DNA of 64,000 nt from Polaromonas sp. AER18D-145 (GTDB lineage: Bacteria > Pseudomonadota > Gammaproteobacteria > Burkholderiales > Burkholderiaceae_C). Where the stretch lies: assembly GCF_002379095.1 (NCBI RefSeq), contig NZ_NBZV01000003.1:1-64000 (forward strand). The letters are read 5' to 3'. A program made the position numbers and the translations under genes. This document shows positions 18,245-28,054 of this stretch, in pieces; positions within the stretch are counted from its first letter, which is position 1, and each line of letters starts with the position of its first letter. The notes under the pieces are model-generated. The model made no database searches and was not told where the DNA came from. It saw only the letters and a program-made list of their open reading frames with translations.

Positions 18245-19114
18245 CTACTGCGACAGCTGGCGTGCGTGGTGGTTCAGGTGGTCGGCCATGAAGGTGGCGA
18301 TGAAGTAATAACCGTGGTCGTAGCCCGCATGCCGGCGCAGCTGCAAGGCCTGGCCGGCCTGGGCACAAGCGGCTTCAAAGAGATGCGGGTGCAACTGCTC
18401 CAACAAGAATTTGTCGGCCAGGCCCTGGTCGATCAGGATGCCGCCGGGATAGGGCGCCGAACGCACGCTGGCCATCAGGACCGAGGCGTCGTGCGCGGAC
18501 CAGGTGGCGGTGTCGGCGCCCAGGTAGCCGGTGAAGGCCTTGTGGCCCCAGGGGCACTGGCTGGGCGCGCAGATCGGCGCAAAAGCCGAGACCGACTTGA
18601 ACAGACCGGGGTGGCGCAACGCCAGCGTCAGCGCGCCGTGACCACCCATCGAATGGCCGAAGATGCCGATGCGGCTGGCGTTGAGGGGCAGGGTGGCGGT
18701 CAGCAGCGGCAGCAGCTCGGTGGTGAGGTAGCTTTCCATGCGGTAGTGTTGCGACCACGGGGCCTGCGTGGCATCGAGGTAAAAGCCGGCCCCGACGCCA
18801 AAGTCCCAGCTCTCGGCTTCGCCGGGAAGGTTGGCGCCGCGCGGGCTGGTGTCGGGCGCGATCAGCGCCAAGCCGAGGCGGGCGGCCAGGCGCTGCGCGC
18901 CGGCCTTGACCATGAAGGTTTCCTCGTTGCAGGTCAGTCCCGCCAGGTAGACCAGCGCGGGCACCGTGCCGCCGGCGGCATCTATCGCGGCCTGCGGTGG
19001 CAGGAAGACCGAAAACTTCATCGGCAGGCCGATGGTGCTGGAGGCGTGCTGGTAGAAACGCTGCACACCGCCGAAGCAGGCGTGTTCGCTGAGGAGTTCG
19101 GGCGATGTGTTCAT
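18245..19114 (-). CDS. fghA: S-formylglutathione hydrolase
   Basis: 289 residues of esterase D fold. The N-terminal HACFGGVQRFYQHAS is typical. The nucleophile elbow is GHSMGGHGALTLALRHP (Ser about residue 155), and other family blocks are YLAGLTCNEETFMVKAG and the C-terminal His in AGYDHGYYFI. It hydrolyses S-formylglutathione to formate and glutathione, the second step of formaldehyde detoxification. Its start overlaps the preceding hydrolase gene by 4 bases; frmA is two genes upstream in the same direction. Confidence 0.96.
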   Translation of the reverse strand: MNTSPELLSEHACFGGVQRFYQHASSTIGLPMKFSVFLPPQAAIDAAGGTVPALVYLAGLTCNEETFMVKAGAQRLAARLGLALIAPDTSPRGANLPGEAESWDFGVGAGFYLDATQAPWSQHYRMESYLTTELLPLLTATLPLNASRIGIFGHSMGGHGALTLALRHPGLFKSVSAFAPICAPSQCPWGHKAFTGYLGADTATWSAHDASVLMASVRSAPYPGGILIDQGLADKFLLEQLHPHLFEAACAQAGQALQLRRHAGYDHGYYFIATFMADHLNHHARQLSQ

Positions 19115-20025
19115 GTCGGGAGTCGCTGCTGCACGAGTTCAAGCACGGCATCGGCAAACAGCTGCGGCTTTTCCTGCGGCAGGTTGTGGCCGGCGCCGGG
19201 CACGATGCGGTGTGAACGCGGGCCGGTGAAGAGGCGCGCGTGTTGGTCTGCGGCGGCGGGCGGGCGCACCCCGTCGTCGGTGCCGTCGAAGGTGATGCTG
19301 GGCACGGTGATGGGCGGCTGCACCGCCAGGCGCCGCTCGATGTCGGCCAGCGCCGGATCACCGGCCACCAGGCCGAAGCGATGGCGGTAGGAGTGGATGA
19401 CAACTTCCACAAAGTCCGGGTTGTCGAACGCGGCGGCGCTGCGCTCAAACGTGGCGTCATCAAAGGTCCAGGTCGGCGACCACAGTTTCCAGAGCAGCCG
19501 GCACAGGGCACGCCGGTTGGCCGTCAGGCCCGCGCGGCCGCGCTCGCTGTGGAAGTAATACTGGTACCAGAGGCTGTGCTCGTTGTCCGGCGTGTCCGGC
19601 ACCATGGCCCTGGCGATGTTCTGGATGTTGTAGCTGTTGAGCGACACCAGCCCGGCGCAGCGTTCGGGCCAGAGGGCCGCCACCACGCAGGCCGCGCGGC
19701 CACCCCAGTCGTAACCCGCGAGCACGGCGCGTGGCACGGCCAGCGCATCCATGAGCGCCAGCAGGTCGGCGCCCAGCGCGGCCTGCTCGCCCGATCGTGG
19801 CGTGGCGTCGCTGAGAAAACGCGTGGCGCCATAGCCGCGCAGGCTCGGCACATACACCCTGCAGCCTTGCGCTGCCAGCAAGGGCGCCACTTCGGCGTAG
19901 GCATGCATGTCGTAAGGGAAACCGTGCATCAGAAACACCGGCGGGCCATCCGCTGGCCCGGTCTCGTGCAGGGCCACGTCCAGCACACCGGCTGTGACAT
20001 GGCGCAGGGGCTGGAGCGTTTTCAT
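19111..20025 (-). CDS. Alpha/beta hydrolase (epoxide hydrolase/dehalogenase-like)
   Basis: 304 residues. The oxyanion region is MHGFPYDMHAY. The nucleophile elbow is AGYDWGGRAA, with Asp as nucleophile, which marks the epoxide hydrolase/haloacid dehalogenase branch rather than serine esterases. The catalytic His is in VPGAGHNLPQEKP near residue 283. It lies between frmA (17-bp gap) and fghA (4-bp overlap), so it is transcribed with the formaldehyde pathway. That placement is unusual and suggests a substrate giving rise to formaldehyde or another electrophile; this is inference. Confidence 0.85.
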   Translation of the reverse strand: MKTLQPLRHVTAGVLDVALHETGPADGPPVFLMHGFPYDMHAYAEVAPLLAAQGCRVYVPSLRGYGATRFLSDATPRSGEQAALGADLLALMDALAVPRAVLAGYDWGGRAACVVAALWPERCAGLVSLNSYNIQNIARAMVPDTPDNEHSLWYQYYFHSERGRAGLTANRRALCRLLWKLWSPTWTFDDATFERSAAAFDNPDFVEVVIHSYRHRFGLVAGDPALADIERRLAVQPPITVPSITFDGTDDGVRPPAAADQHARLFTGPRSHRIVPGAGHNLPQEKPQLFADAVLELVQQRLPT

Positions 20026-20041
20026 GGCCCTGGCTTCCGTG

Positions 20042-21148
20042 TCAGTAGAGCACCACGCCGCGGATCGACTCGCCGCTTTTCATCAGGTCGAAGCCCTTGT
20101 TGATGTCTTCGAGCGGCATGGTGTGCGTGATCAGATCGTCGATGTTGATCTTGCCGTCCATGTACCAGTCCACAATTTTCGGCACGTCGGTGCGGCCGCG
20201 CGCGCCGCCGAAGGCCGAGCCTTCCCACTTGCGGCCGGTGACCAGCTGGAAGGGCCGCGTGCTGATCTCGGCGCCGGCCTCGGCCACGCCGATGATGATG
20301 CTGCGGCCCCAGCCCTTGTGGGTGCATTCGAGCGCCTGGCGCATCACGGTCGTGTTGCCTATGCATTCGAAGCTGTAGTCGGCGCCGCCGTCGGTCAGCT
20401 GCACGATGGCGTCCACCACGTTATCCACTTCCTTCGGATTGATGAAGTGGGTCATGCCGAACTTGCGCGCCATGGCCTGGCGGGCCGGGTTGATGTCCAC
20501 GCCGATGATCTTGTCGGCGCCCACCATGCGGGCGCCCTGGATCACGTTCAGGCCGATGCCGCCCAGGCCGAACACCACCACGTTGGCGCCGGCTTCCACC
20601 TTGGCGGTGAACAGCACCGCGCCAATGCCGGTGGTCACGCCGCAGCCGATGTAGCAGACCTTGTCGAACGGTGCGTCCTCGCGGATCTTGGCCAGCGAAA
20701 TTTCAGGCGCCACCGTGTAGTTGCTGAAGGTCGAGGTGCCCATGTAGTGGAAGATGGGCTGGCCATCCAGGCTGAAGCGGCTGGTCGCGTCGGGCATCAG
20801 GCCCTTGCCCTGGGTGCCGCGTATCAGCTGGCACAAATTGGTCTTGCGCGACAGGCAGAACTTGCACTGGCGGCATTCCGGCGTGTACAGCGGAATAACG
20901 TGGTCGCCCTTTTTGAGCGTGGTCACGCCGGGCCCGACATCGACCACGATGCCAGCGCCTTCATGGCCGAGGATGGCCGGGAAGATGCCTTCCGGGTCGG
21001 CGCCCGACAGCGTGTAGTAGTCGGTGTGGCAAATGCCGGTGGCCTTGATCTCGACCAGCACCTCGCCGAACTTCGGACCTTCGAGGTCAACGGTTTCAAT
21101 GGTCAGGGGTTGGCCTGCTTTCCAGGCGACGGCGGCTTTGGTTTTCAT
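20042..21148 (-). CDS. frmA: S-(hydroxymethyl)glutathione dehydrogenase / class III alcohol dehydrogenase
   Basis: 368 residues, standard length. Catalytic zinc ligands are in [14 protein letters not shown] and GHEGAGIV. Four structural-zinc cysteines are in [15 protein letters not shown]. The NAD-binding loop is [18 protein letters not shown] at 21148 is used because the family starts MKTKAAVAW; the open frame upstream (to 21280) is non-homologous. It oxidises S-hydroxymethylglutathione to S-formylglutathione, the substrate of FghA encoded downstream. Confidence 0.97.
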   Translation of the reverse strand: MKTKAAVAWKAGQPLTIETVDLEGPKFGEVLVEIKATGICHTDYYTLSGADPEGIFPAILGHEGAGIVVDVGPGVTTLKKGDHVIPLYTPECRQCKFCLSRKTNLCQLIRGTQGKGLMPDATSRFSLDGQPIFHYMGTSTFSNYTVAPEISLAKIREDAPFDKVCYIGCGVTTGIGAVLFTAKVEAGANVVVFGLGGIGLNVIQGARMVGADKIIGVDINPARQAMARKFGMTHFINPKEVDNVVDAIVQLTDGGADYSFECIGNTTVMRQALECTHKGWGRSIIIGVAEAGAEISTRPFQLVTGRKWEGSAFGGARGRTDVPKIVDWYMDGKINIDDLITHTMPLEDINKGFDLMKSGESIRGVVLY

Positions 21149-21521
21149 GGGGGTGGGATTTGTGCTGAGGGTGATAGACAGGTGAACAGGCACTATATGC
21201 CAGCTCCGGTCGCCCGCATTCTGGACGGCAAGCAGGGTTACAACTCGCATGCAGGTGGGAAATGGTGAATTCCAGTACAAAGTGCGCGCCTGTCACAAGA
21301 CGTGGACTAGTTAGAGGTGGCCCGACCGTGCCATTTATCTTTCGCCAGTGAAGGGTAAGTGTTTACCCTGATTTTGACTTGCACCCCTGTCATAGTTGAC
21401 AGGGGTGCAAGTTGCATAGCTTTCTTTTTTGGATAAATTGACGGCGTTTCAATATGTTTCAAACGTGTATTTTTGAAAATAAATAGAACGCAGAGTTCAG
21501 TTGTGATGGGGAGGGCGACAG
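21149..21521. other. Divergent intergenic region between frmA and the type I secretion operon
   Basis: 373 bases, visibly richer in A+T than its neighbours from about 21400 on. It contains a 6-bp inverted repeat GGGTAA-GTGT-TTACCC (21353-21368), a perfect 16-bp-stem hairpin (21377-21412) and an A/T-rich stretch 21421-21490 that probably holds the promoter for the secretion operon. No gene is supported in it. Confidence 0.7.
21377..21412. promoter_or_regulatory. Perfect 16-bp stem-loop upstream of the secretion operon
   Basis: Arms 21377-21392 (ACTTGCACCCCTGTCA) and 21397-21412 are exact reverse complements around a TAGT loop. On the plus strand it is followed within 15 bases by a T-rich run, so it could be a terminator or attenuator before the secretion genes; as DNA it could be an operator. 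No gene ends immediately upstream in that direction. Confidence 0.6.
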
Positions 21522-23672
21522 GTGCAATACATTGAATCGAGGGAGTTGCTCTGGGCGCTGGGGTCGTGCTGTGCATTGCATGGTAAGCCCTTCGATCCTC
21601 AGCTATTGCTAAAACAGCATGCACCGCCGTATTCCGCCGCCACCTTGGTCACGGCCTCGCGTGCCCTGGGCTTCCAGGCGCGCCTGCTCGGGGTCGCCTC
21701 TTCGGAACTGGTGGGCATTTCAATAACCGCAGTTCTCTTGCTCGACGCCGTGGAGGGTCAACCGGGTCTTGGCCTCCTCGTGAATGCCGACGCCAACAGC
21801 ATCACCTGGATTGCCGCCAGCTCCAACGACTCGAACACCCAACCCTTGGCTGAGTTCGAAGCGCGATTTAGCGGGCAGATTTTGCTGCTGCAGCCCCAGG
21901 TCGAGGCGGTCAACGACCCCGACCAGCCCCAACCGGGATCTGCTTCGTTCGGTTTCCGCTGGTTCGTGCCCGAACTGCTCAAACACCGTAAGGTCTGGCG
22001 CGATGTGTTGTGGGCGTCATTGGTGCTGCAACTGCTCGCCTTGGGGCTGCCGCTTTTCACGCAGGCCATCATAGACAAGGTCGTCGTCCACCAGACGCAA
22101 AGCACTTTGATCGCGATTGCCATCGGCATGGCGATTTTCATGATCGCCACCGCCATCCTGACCTGGGTGCGGCAATACCTGGTGCTGCACACCGGCAACC
22201 GGGTTGATGCGGTGTTGGCAGCCGAAGTGTTTGACCATCTCTTCAAATTGCCGCCGCGCTATTTCCAGAACCGGCCCACCGGCGTGGTTGCGGCCCGCTT
22301 GCATGGTGTAGAAACCATTCGGGAATTTGTCAGTTCTGCCGCCATCACCTTGGTTCTCGATTTGCCATTTATGCTGATTGCCGTGGCGGTGATGTTTTAC
22401 TACTCGGTGCCGCTGACCTTGATCGCGCTGGGCATTTTGACCGTCATCGGGATCTTGTCGGTGCTTGTGGCGCCCGTCTTCCAAACCCGGCTGAACGAGC
22501 AGTTCATGCTTGGCGCGCGCAACCAGGCGTTTGTGACTGAATACATCGCCGGTTTTGAGACCGTCAAGAGCCTGCAGTTCGAGCCCCAACTGAAGGCCAA
22601 ATATTCGGGCTACCTGGCCACCTACTTGCAATCGGGCTTCAAGACCAAGCAGATAGGAAACACCTACAACGTCGTCGCTTCTACGCTGGAGCAGATGATG
22701 ACCTTGCTCATTCTGTTGGTGGGCGCCTGGATAGTGATGAACCCACCGACCGACGGAAAGGGGGCGGTTTTTACCATCGGCATGCTGGTGGCCTTTCAGA
22801 TGTTTGCCGGCAAGCTGAGCCAGCCAATGATGCGCCTGGTCGGGCTGTGGCAGCAGTTTCAGCAGGCCAGCCTGGCTGTTGCGCGTTTGGGTGATCTGAT
22901 GAACGCGCCAGTTGAGCCTTACAGTTTGACGCCTGGCCGTCAGGGCGCAGGGCAAGGCCGCATCGAGATCGACCGCATCGCCTTTCGCTATGCCGATGAT
23001 TTGCCATATTTGTATGAAAACCTCAGCCTGAACATCGAGCCCGGTCGCACCATCGCGCTGATGGGGCCCAGCGGCTCAGGCAAAAGCACGCTGGCCAAAC
23101 TTCTGCAAGGTTTTTATTGGCCCACCAATGGCCAGATCAAGCTCGATGGCATCGACATCCGCCACCTCAGCGCGAATGAGTTGCGCGCCACCTTTGGCGT
23201 GGTGCCGCAGGAAACCGTATTGTTCAGCGGCACGATCTACGACAACCTCGCCATGGCTAATCCGCACGCCACCTTTGAGCAAGTGGTGCAGGCTTGCAAG
23301 ATGGCGGAGATTCATGCCACCGTTGAAGCGCTGCCCCAGGGCTACCAAACGACCGTCGGAGAGCGCGGCGCAGGCCTTTCCGGCGGGCAAAAGCAACGCC
23401 TGGCTATTGCGCGTGCCCTGCTGAAGCGGCCCAAGGTGCTGATTTTTGACGAGGCGACCAGTGCGCTCGATGCGGAGACCGCCGAACATTTTGCCAAGAC
23501 CATCAATGGCCTGAAGGGCAAAGTTACGATGGTGTTTATTACGCATGCCTTGCCCAAGACCTTGCGGGTCGATGAAGTGATTCATCTGAGCAAAGACGGC
23601 GCCCGGCAAATACGCACCGTTTCCAGCCCGCCCACCCCTGGCGCAGTGCATCAGGTCTCGGAGGGCGCTTGA
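21522..23672 (+). CDS. Type I secretion ABC transporter with C39-like domain (HlyB family)
   Basis: 716 residues. An N-terminal C39-peptidase-like domain (about 1-135) lacks a clear catalytic Cys-His-Asp set, so it is probably a substrate-binding domain as in HlyB. Six membrane helices occupy about 155-440. The ATPase has Walker A GPSGSGKST (515-523), signature LSGGQKQR (619-626) and Walker B LIFDEATSALD. The GTG start at 21522 is supported by GGGGAGGG seven bases upstream. It energises export of RTX proteins with an HlyD adaptor and TolC. Here the adaptor gene is 16 kb downstream after the substrates; TolC is not in the window. The stop overlaps the next start. Confidence 0.94.
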   Translation: MQYIESRELLWALGSCCALHGKPFDPQLLLKQHAPPYSAATLVTASRALGFQARLLGVASSELVGISITAVLLLDAVEGQPGLGLLVNADANSITWIAASSNDSNTQPLAEFEARFSGQILLLQPQVEAVNDPDQPQPGSASFGFRWFVPELLKHRKVWRDVLWASLVLQLLALGLPLFTQAIIDKVVVHQTQSTLIAIAIGMAIFMIATAILTWVRQYLVLHTGNRVDAVLAAEVFDHLFKLPPRYFQNRPTGVVAARLHGVETIREFVSSAAITLVLDLPFMLIAVAVMFYYSVPLTLIALGILTVIGILSVLVAPVFQTRLNEQFMLGARNQAFVTEYIAGFETVKSLQFEPQLKAKYSGYLATYLQSGFKTKQIGNTYNVVASTLEQMMTLLILLVGAWIVMNPPTDGKGAVFTIGMLVAFQMFAGKLSQPMMRLVGLWQQFQQASLAVARLGDLMNAPVEPYSLTPGRQGAGQGRIEIDRIAFRYADDLPYLYENLSLNIEPGRTIALMGPSGSGKSTLAKLLQGFYWPTNGQIKLDGIDIRHLSANELRATFGVVPQETVLFSGTIYDNLAMANPHATFEQVVQACKMAEIHATVEALPQGYQTTVGERGAGLSGGQKQRLAIARALLKRPKVLIFDEATSALDAETAEHFAKTINGLKGKVTMVFITHALPKTLRVDEVIHLSKDGARQIRTVSSPPTPGAVHQVSEGA

Positions 23673-24940
23673 AATCTGTTTCCACGCCCTTGCGAGTCTT
23701 GATTGTCTGGGAGTTGGGAACTCATCTTGGGCATCTGCTGCGCCTGCTGCCGGTTGTGACTGAGCTGATTGGCAAGGGGCATGAGGTGTTGCTCGCAGTT
23801 CCTGATCCTGCCTTTGCCCACAAGTTCTTGGGTAACGCGCAAGTCAAATGCGTTCAATGTCCGACGTCTCGCTCCCGGCCTGGGAGCGAGCAACAGGAAG
23901 GCGACGTCGTCTGTTATGCCGACATCCTGGGTAGATACGCTTTTGGGGACGAAGAAGGGCTTGCGGACGCATTGACACTTTGGGCATCATTGATCGGAGA
24001 GTTCAAACCAGATGTACTCCTTATCGAGTTTGCCCCGCTCGCCATGCTGGCAGCAAGGCTGCATCAATTACCCGCGGTGCACCTGGCTATAGGCTGGGAA
24101 GCACCGCCACAATCCAGAACACTGCCGATCATCCGCGCATCGCCAACGGTAGACCAAGCTTCGGTGTTCGAAAGGGAAGCTGCGCTGGTAAGGCGTATCA
24201 ACAGTCACTGCGTCAACGCGGGTGTGGCGGAGCTTCAGTGGTTGAGCGATCTCTACAAGAGCGCCACTCAGTTGATTGCCACCTTGCCGGAAACCGATCA
24301 TTTTGGCCCACGGCTACAGGGCCGATATGTCGGCCCGCTGTTTTCTACAGAATTTGGACCGGTGGTACGGTGGCCTGAACCGTCCGCAGAGCACGCAACA
24401 CGTCGGGTGTTTATGTACCTTCAGCCAGACCGGGCGAACTTGGCGCTTCTGAAAGCGCTGAAAAACCTGGGGGCACGGGTGATCGCAGTGCTGCCAGGGC
24501 TTCAGGCAAGTGCTGCAACGTGCTTGAATGATGGCCACGTTCAACTCTATTCGCATCCAGTCAGGCTCGCTGGGCTCCTCGAAAAGGCTGATTTCGTCAT
24601 CACAAATGCGGGGCATGGCCTGGTCGCGGCGAGTTTGCTTGCAGGCACTCCTCTGCTATTGATTCCACGCAACTTTGAACAGGTCATGCTAGCCAAGCGA
24701 ATCAAATCCACAGGTGCGGCACATGTGTTGCCGCGGGAACACGTGGCCGTCCGTGCGCATGAAGCCATAGAGCGCCTCGTGAACGACGCGTATGCGCGTG
24801 AAGCAGCGAAGACCATCGCACGAAAGTATGTCGCTTGCACTCAAGACGGTGTGATTGCGAAGGTGGTTGATGCAGTCGAAACGGTTTTTTCGAAACATCA
24901 AAAGACTGCTGTCGAAAAAATCGCAGCACTGCCCGTATGA
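23669..24940 (+). CDS. GT1-like glycosyltransferase (GT-B fold) inside the secretion operon
   Basis: 423 residues from a TTG start that overlaps the transporter stop codon (TTGA), with GGAGGG just upstream. The N-terminal Rossmann half begins VLIVWELGTHLGHLLRLLP. The C-terminal donor-binding half has ADFVITNAGHGLVAASLLAG and PLLLIPRNFEQ (about residues 308-340), as in UDP-glycosyltransferases of the MGT/UGT type. No membrane segment or signal peptide, so it acts in the cytoplasm. Acceptor unknown: the secreted lipase/RTX proteins or a small molecule are possible. Base composition looks less GC-rich than flanking chromosomal genes. Confidence 0.75.
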   Translation: MKSVSTPLRVLIVWELGTHLGHLLRLLPVVTELIGKGHEVLLAVPDPAFAHKFLGNAQVKCVQCPTSRSRPGSEQQEGDVVCYADILGRYAFGDEEGLADALTLWASLIGEFKPDVLLIEFAPLAMLAARLHQLPAVHLAIGWEAPPQSRTLPIIRASPTVDQASVFEREAALVRRINSHCVNAGVAELQWLSDLYKSATQLIATLPETDHFGPRLQGRYVGPLFSTEFGPVVRWPEPSAEHATRRVFMYLQPDRANLALLKALKNLGARVIAVLPGLQASAATCLNDGHVQLYSHPVRLAGLLEKADFVITNAGHGLVAASLLAGTPLLLIPRNFEQVMLAKRIKSTGAAHVLPREHVAVRAHEAIERLVNDAYAREAAKTIARKYVACTQDGVIAKVVDAVETVFSKHQKTAVEKIAALPV

Positions 24941-25001
24941 CGCCAAAAACTGTCAGTTATTTTTCAAATCTGTGGTCAATACAACAAGACGGAGCTTGCG
25001 C

Positions 25002-25607
25002 ATGAAAGTACTGAAACGATTTTCGATCATCCTGGCCTTCGGAGCTAGCGTTCTGCTGTCGGCTTGCAGCAAAACCGTGCAGTGGGAAGAAGAAGTTCTC
25101 CTGAATACGGGTCAGACGATTTGGGTCAAGCGTACGGTTGTTTATTCGCGGCAGGGTGGGGCGGGAAATCCGCTGGACACTGCCTATCGGCCGGAGAAAG
25201 ACCAAGCCTTAGAGTTCACATGGAAGGGAAAAACCTTTCACTACAAGGGAGAAGCTCGGATTATGGTGCTTGCTGTCTCGCCACATGGGCAACCTTCCTT
25301 GATTGCTCCGGCAGAGGCGAATTCATGGAACTGGCGGCACAAGTATCTTTGTACAGCTCCGTTTTACGTTCAACTTGTGCCAGATGAGAACGGCAAGAAC
25401 TGGACTTGGCCTACCAGCATCGAGCCCTGGCTTTACAACCTCCCTACAAACTTGCTGCTGGACATCGGCGACCCTAACAAGATGGAGACTAAATATCTGC
25501 AGGCAGAAAAAATGAAACAACCGTTCTGGACCGATCCTCAATCTCAGTACATGCAAAAGATTGACCCCGCCTTCAATGGCGATCTGTGCAAGAAGAAGGA
25601 AAAATGA
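25002..25607 (+). CDS. Lipoprotein, copy 1 of a triplicated family (candidate immunity protein)
   Basis: 201 residues. The lipoprotein signal peptide ends in the lipobox LLSAC with Cys22; Ser at +2 predicts outer-membrane sorting. The mature part begins SKTVQWEEEVLLNTGQTIWV and has two central cysteines and a Trp-rich segment. I do not recognise a family. Each of three copies lies immediately upstream of a lipase-domain gene; here the TGA is followed 1 base later by the lipase ATG. The first 50 residues are strongly conserved among the copies and the rest diverges. Paired divergence suggests a partner of the downstream lipase: immunity protein, or less likely a chaperone. Confidence 0.85.
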   Translation: MKVLKRFSIILAFGASVLLSACSKTVQWEEEVLLNTGQTIWVKRTVVYSRQGGAGNPLDTAYRPEKDQALEFTWKGKTFHYKGEARIMVLAVSPHGQPSLIAPAEANSWNWRHKYLCTAPFYVQLVPDENGKNWTWPTSIEPWLYNLPTNLLLDIGDPNKMETKYLQAEKMKQPFWTDPQSQYMQKIDPAFNGDLCKKKEK

Positions 25608-25608
25608 A

Positions 25609-27446
<1,838 letters not shown>

Positions 27447-27450
<4 letters not shown>

Positions 27451-28052
27451 ACAGTTTCAAACGAATCGCAACGGTCTTGGCCTTGGCGGCGACAACGCTG
27501 CTATCGGCGTGCAGCAAAACCGTGCAGTGGGAAGAAGAAGTTCCTCTGAATACTGGGGAGGCGATTTGGGTCAAACGGACCGTTGTGTACTCCGCGCAGG
27601 GTGGCGCAGGTAACCCGCTGGACATCAAGTATCGGCCCGAGAGAGACGAGGCGATTGAGTTCGCTTGGAACGGGAAGACCTATCGCTATCAAGGGGATGC
27701 ACGAATCATGCTACTGGCTATTTCTCCACAGAAGAAACCTGTGCTTGTAGCTAGAGCCGAGGATAACGCGTGGGAAGCTCGGCACAACTATCCTTGCACC
27801 ATTCCCTATTACGTCCAACTCGTGCCGGATCAAACTGGCAACGCATGGACATGGCCTTCAAAGATCGAATCATGGCTGTACGATCTCGTGCCGAATTTGT
27901 TGCTCGAGCGCCATGCACCAAATCAAATGAAAAAGCGATACTCCGCACAGGAGCGACAGACTGAAGATTACCCAGGCGCAGTTCAAAGCCCATCGAAACA
28001 GCGGATCGACCCCGCCTTCACCGGCGACTTGTGCAAAAGAAAGGAAAAATGA
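27447..28052 (+). CDS. Lipoprotein, copy 2 of the triplicated family
   Basis: 201 residues. The signal peptide is MNSFKRIATVLALAATTLLS with lipobox Cys22. The mature start is almost the same as in copies 1 and 3, while the middle and end differ (for example NAWEARHNYPCTIPYYVQLV and a basic tail). Its ATG overlaps the stop of the module 1 lipase by 4 bases, and its stop overlaps or abuts the module 2 lipase start. Like the other copies it keeps the IDPAF-GDLCK ending seen in copy 1 but not in copy 3. Function inferred from pairing only. Confidence 0.85.
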
Positions 28053-28054
28053 CC

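Noticed and set aside
21522-23672. Active C39 peptidase (bacteriocin-processing) transporter
   Set aside because: The N-terminal domain lacks a clear catalytic Cys-His-Asp arrangement and the substrates show no double-glycine leader, so a HlyB-like C39-like domain is preferred.
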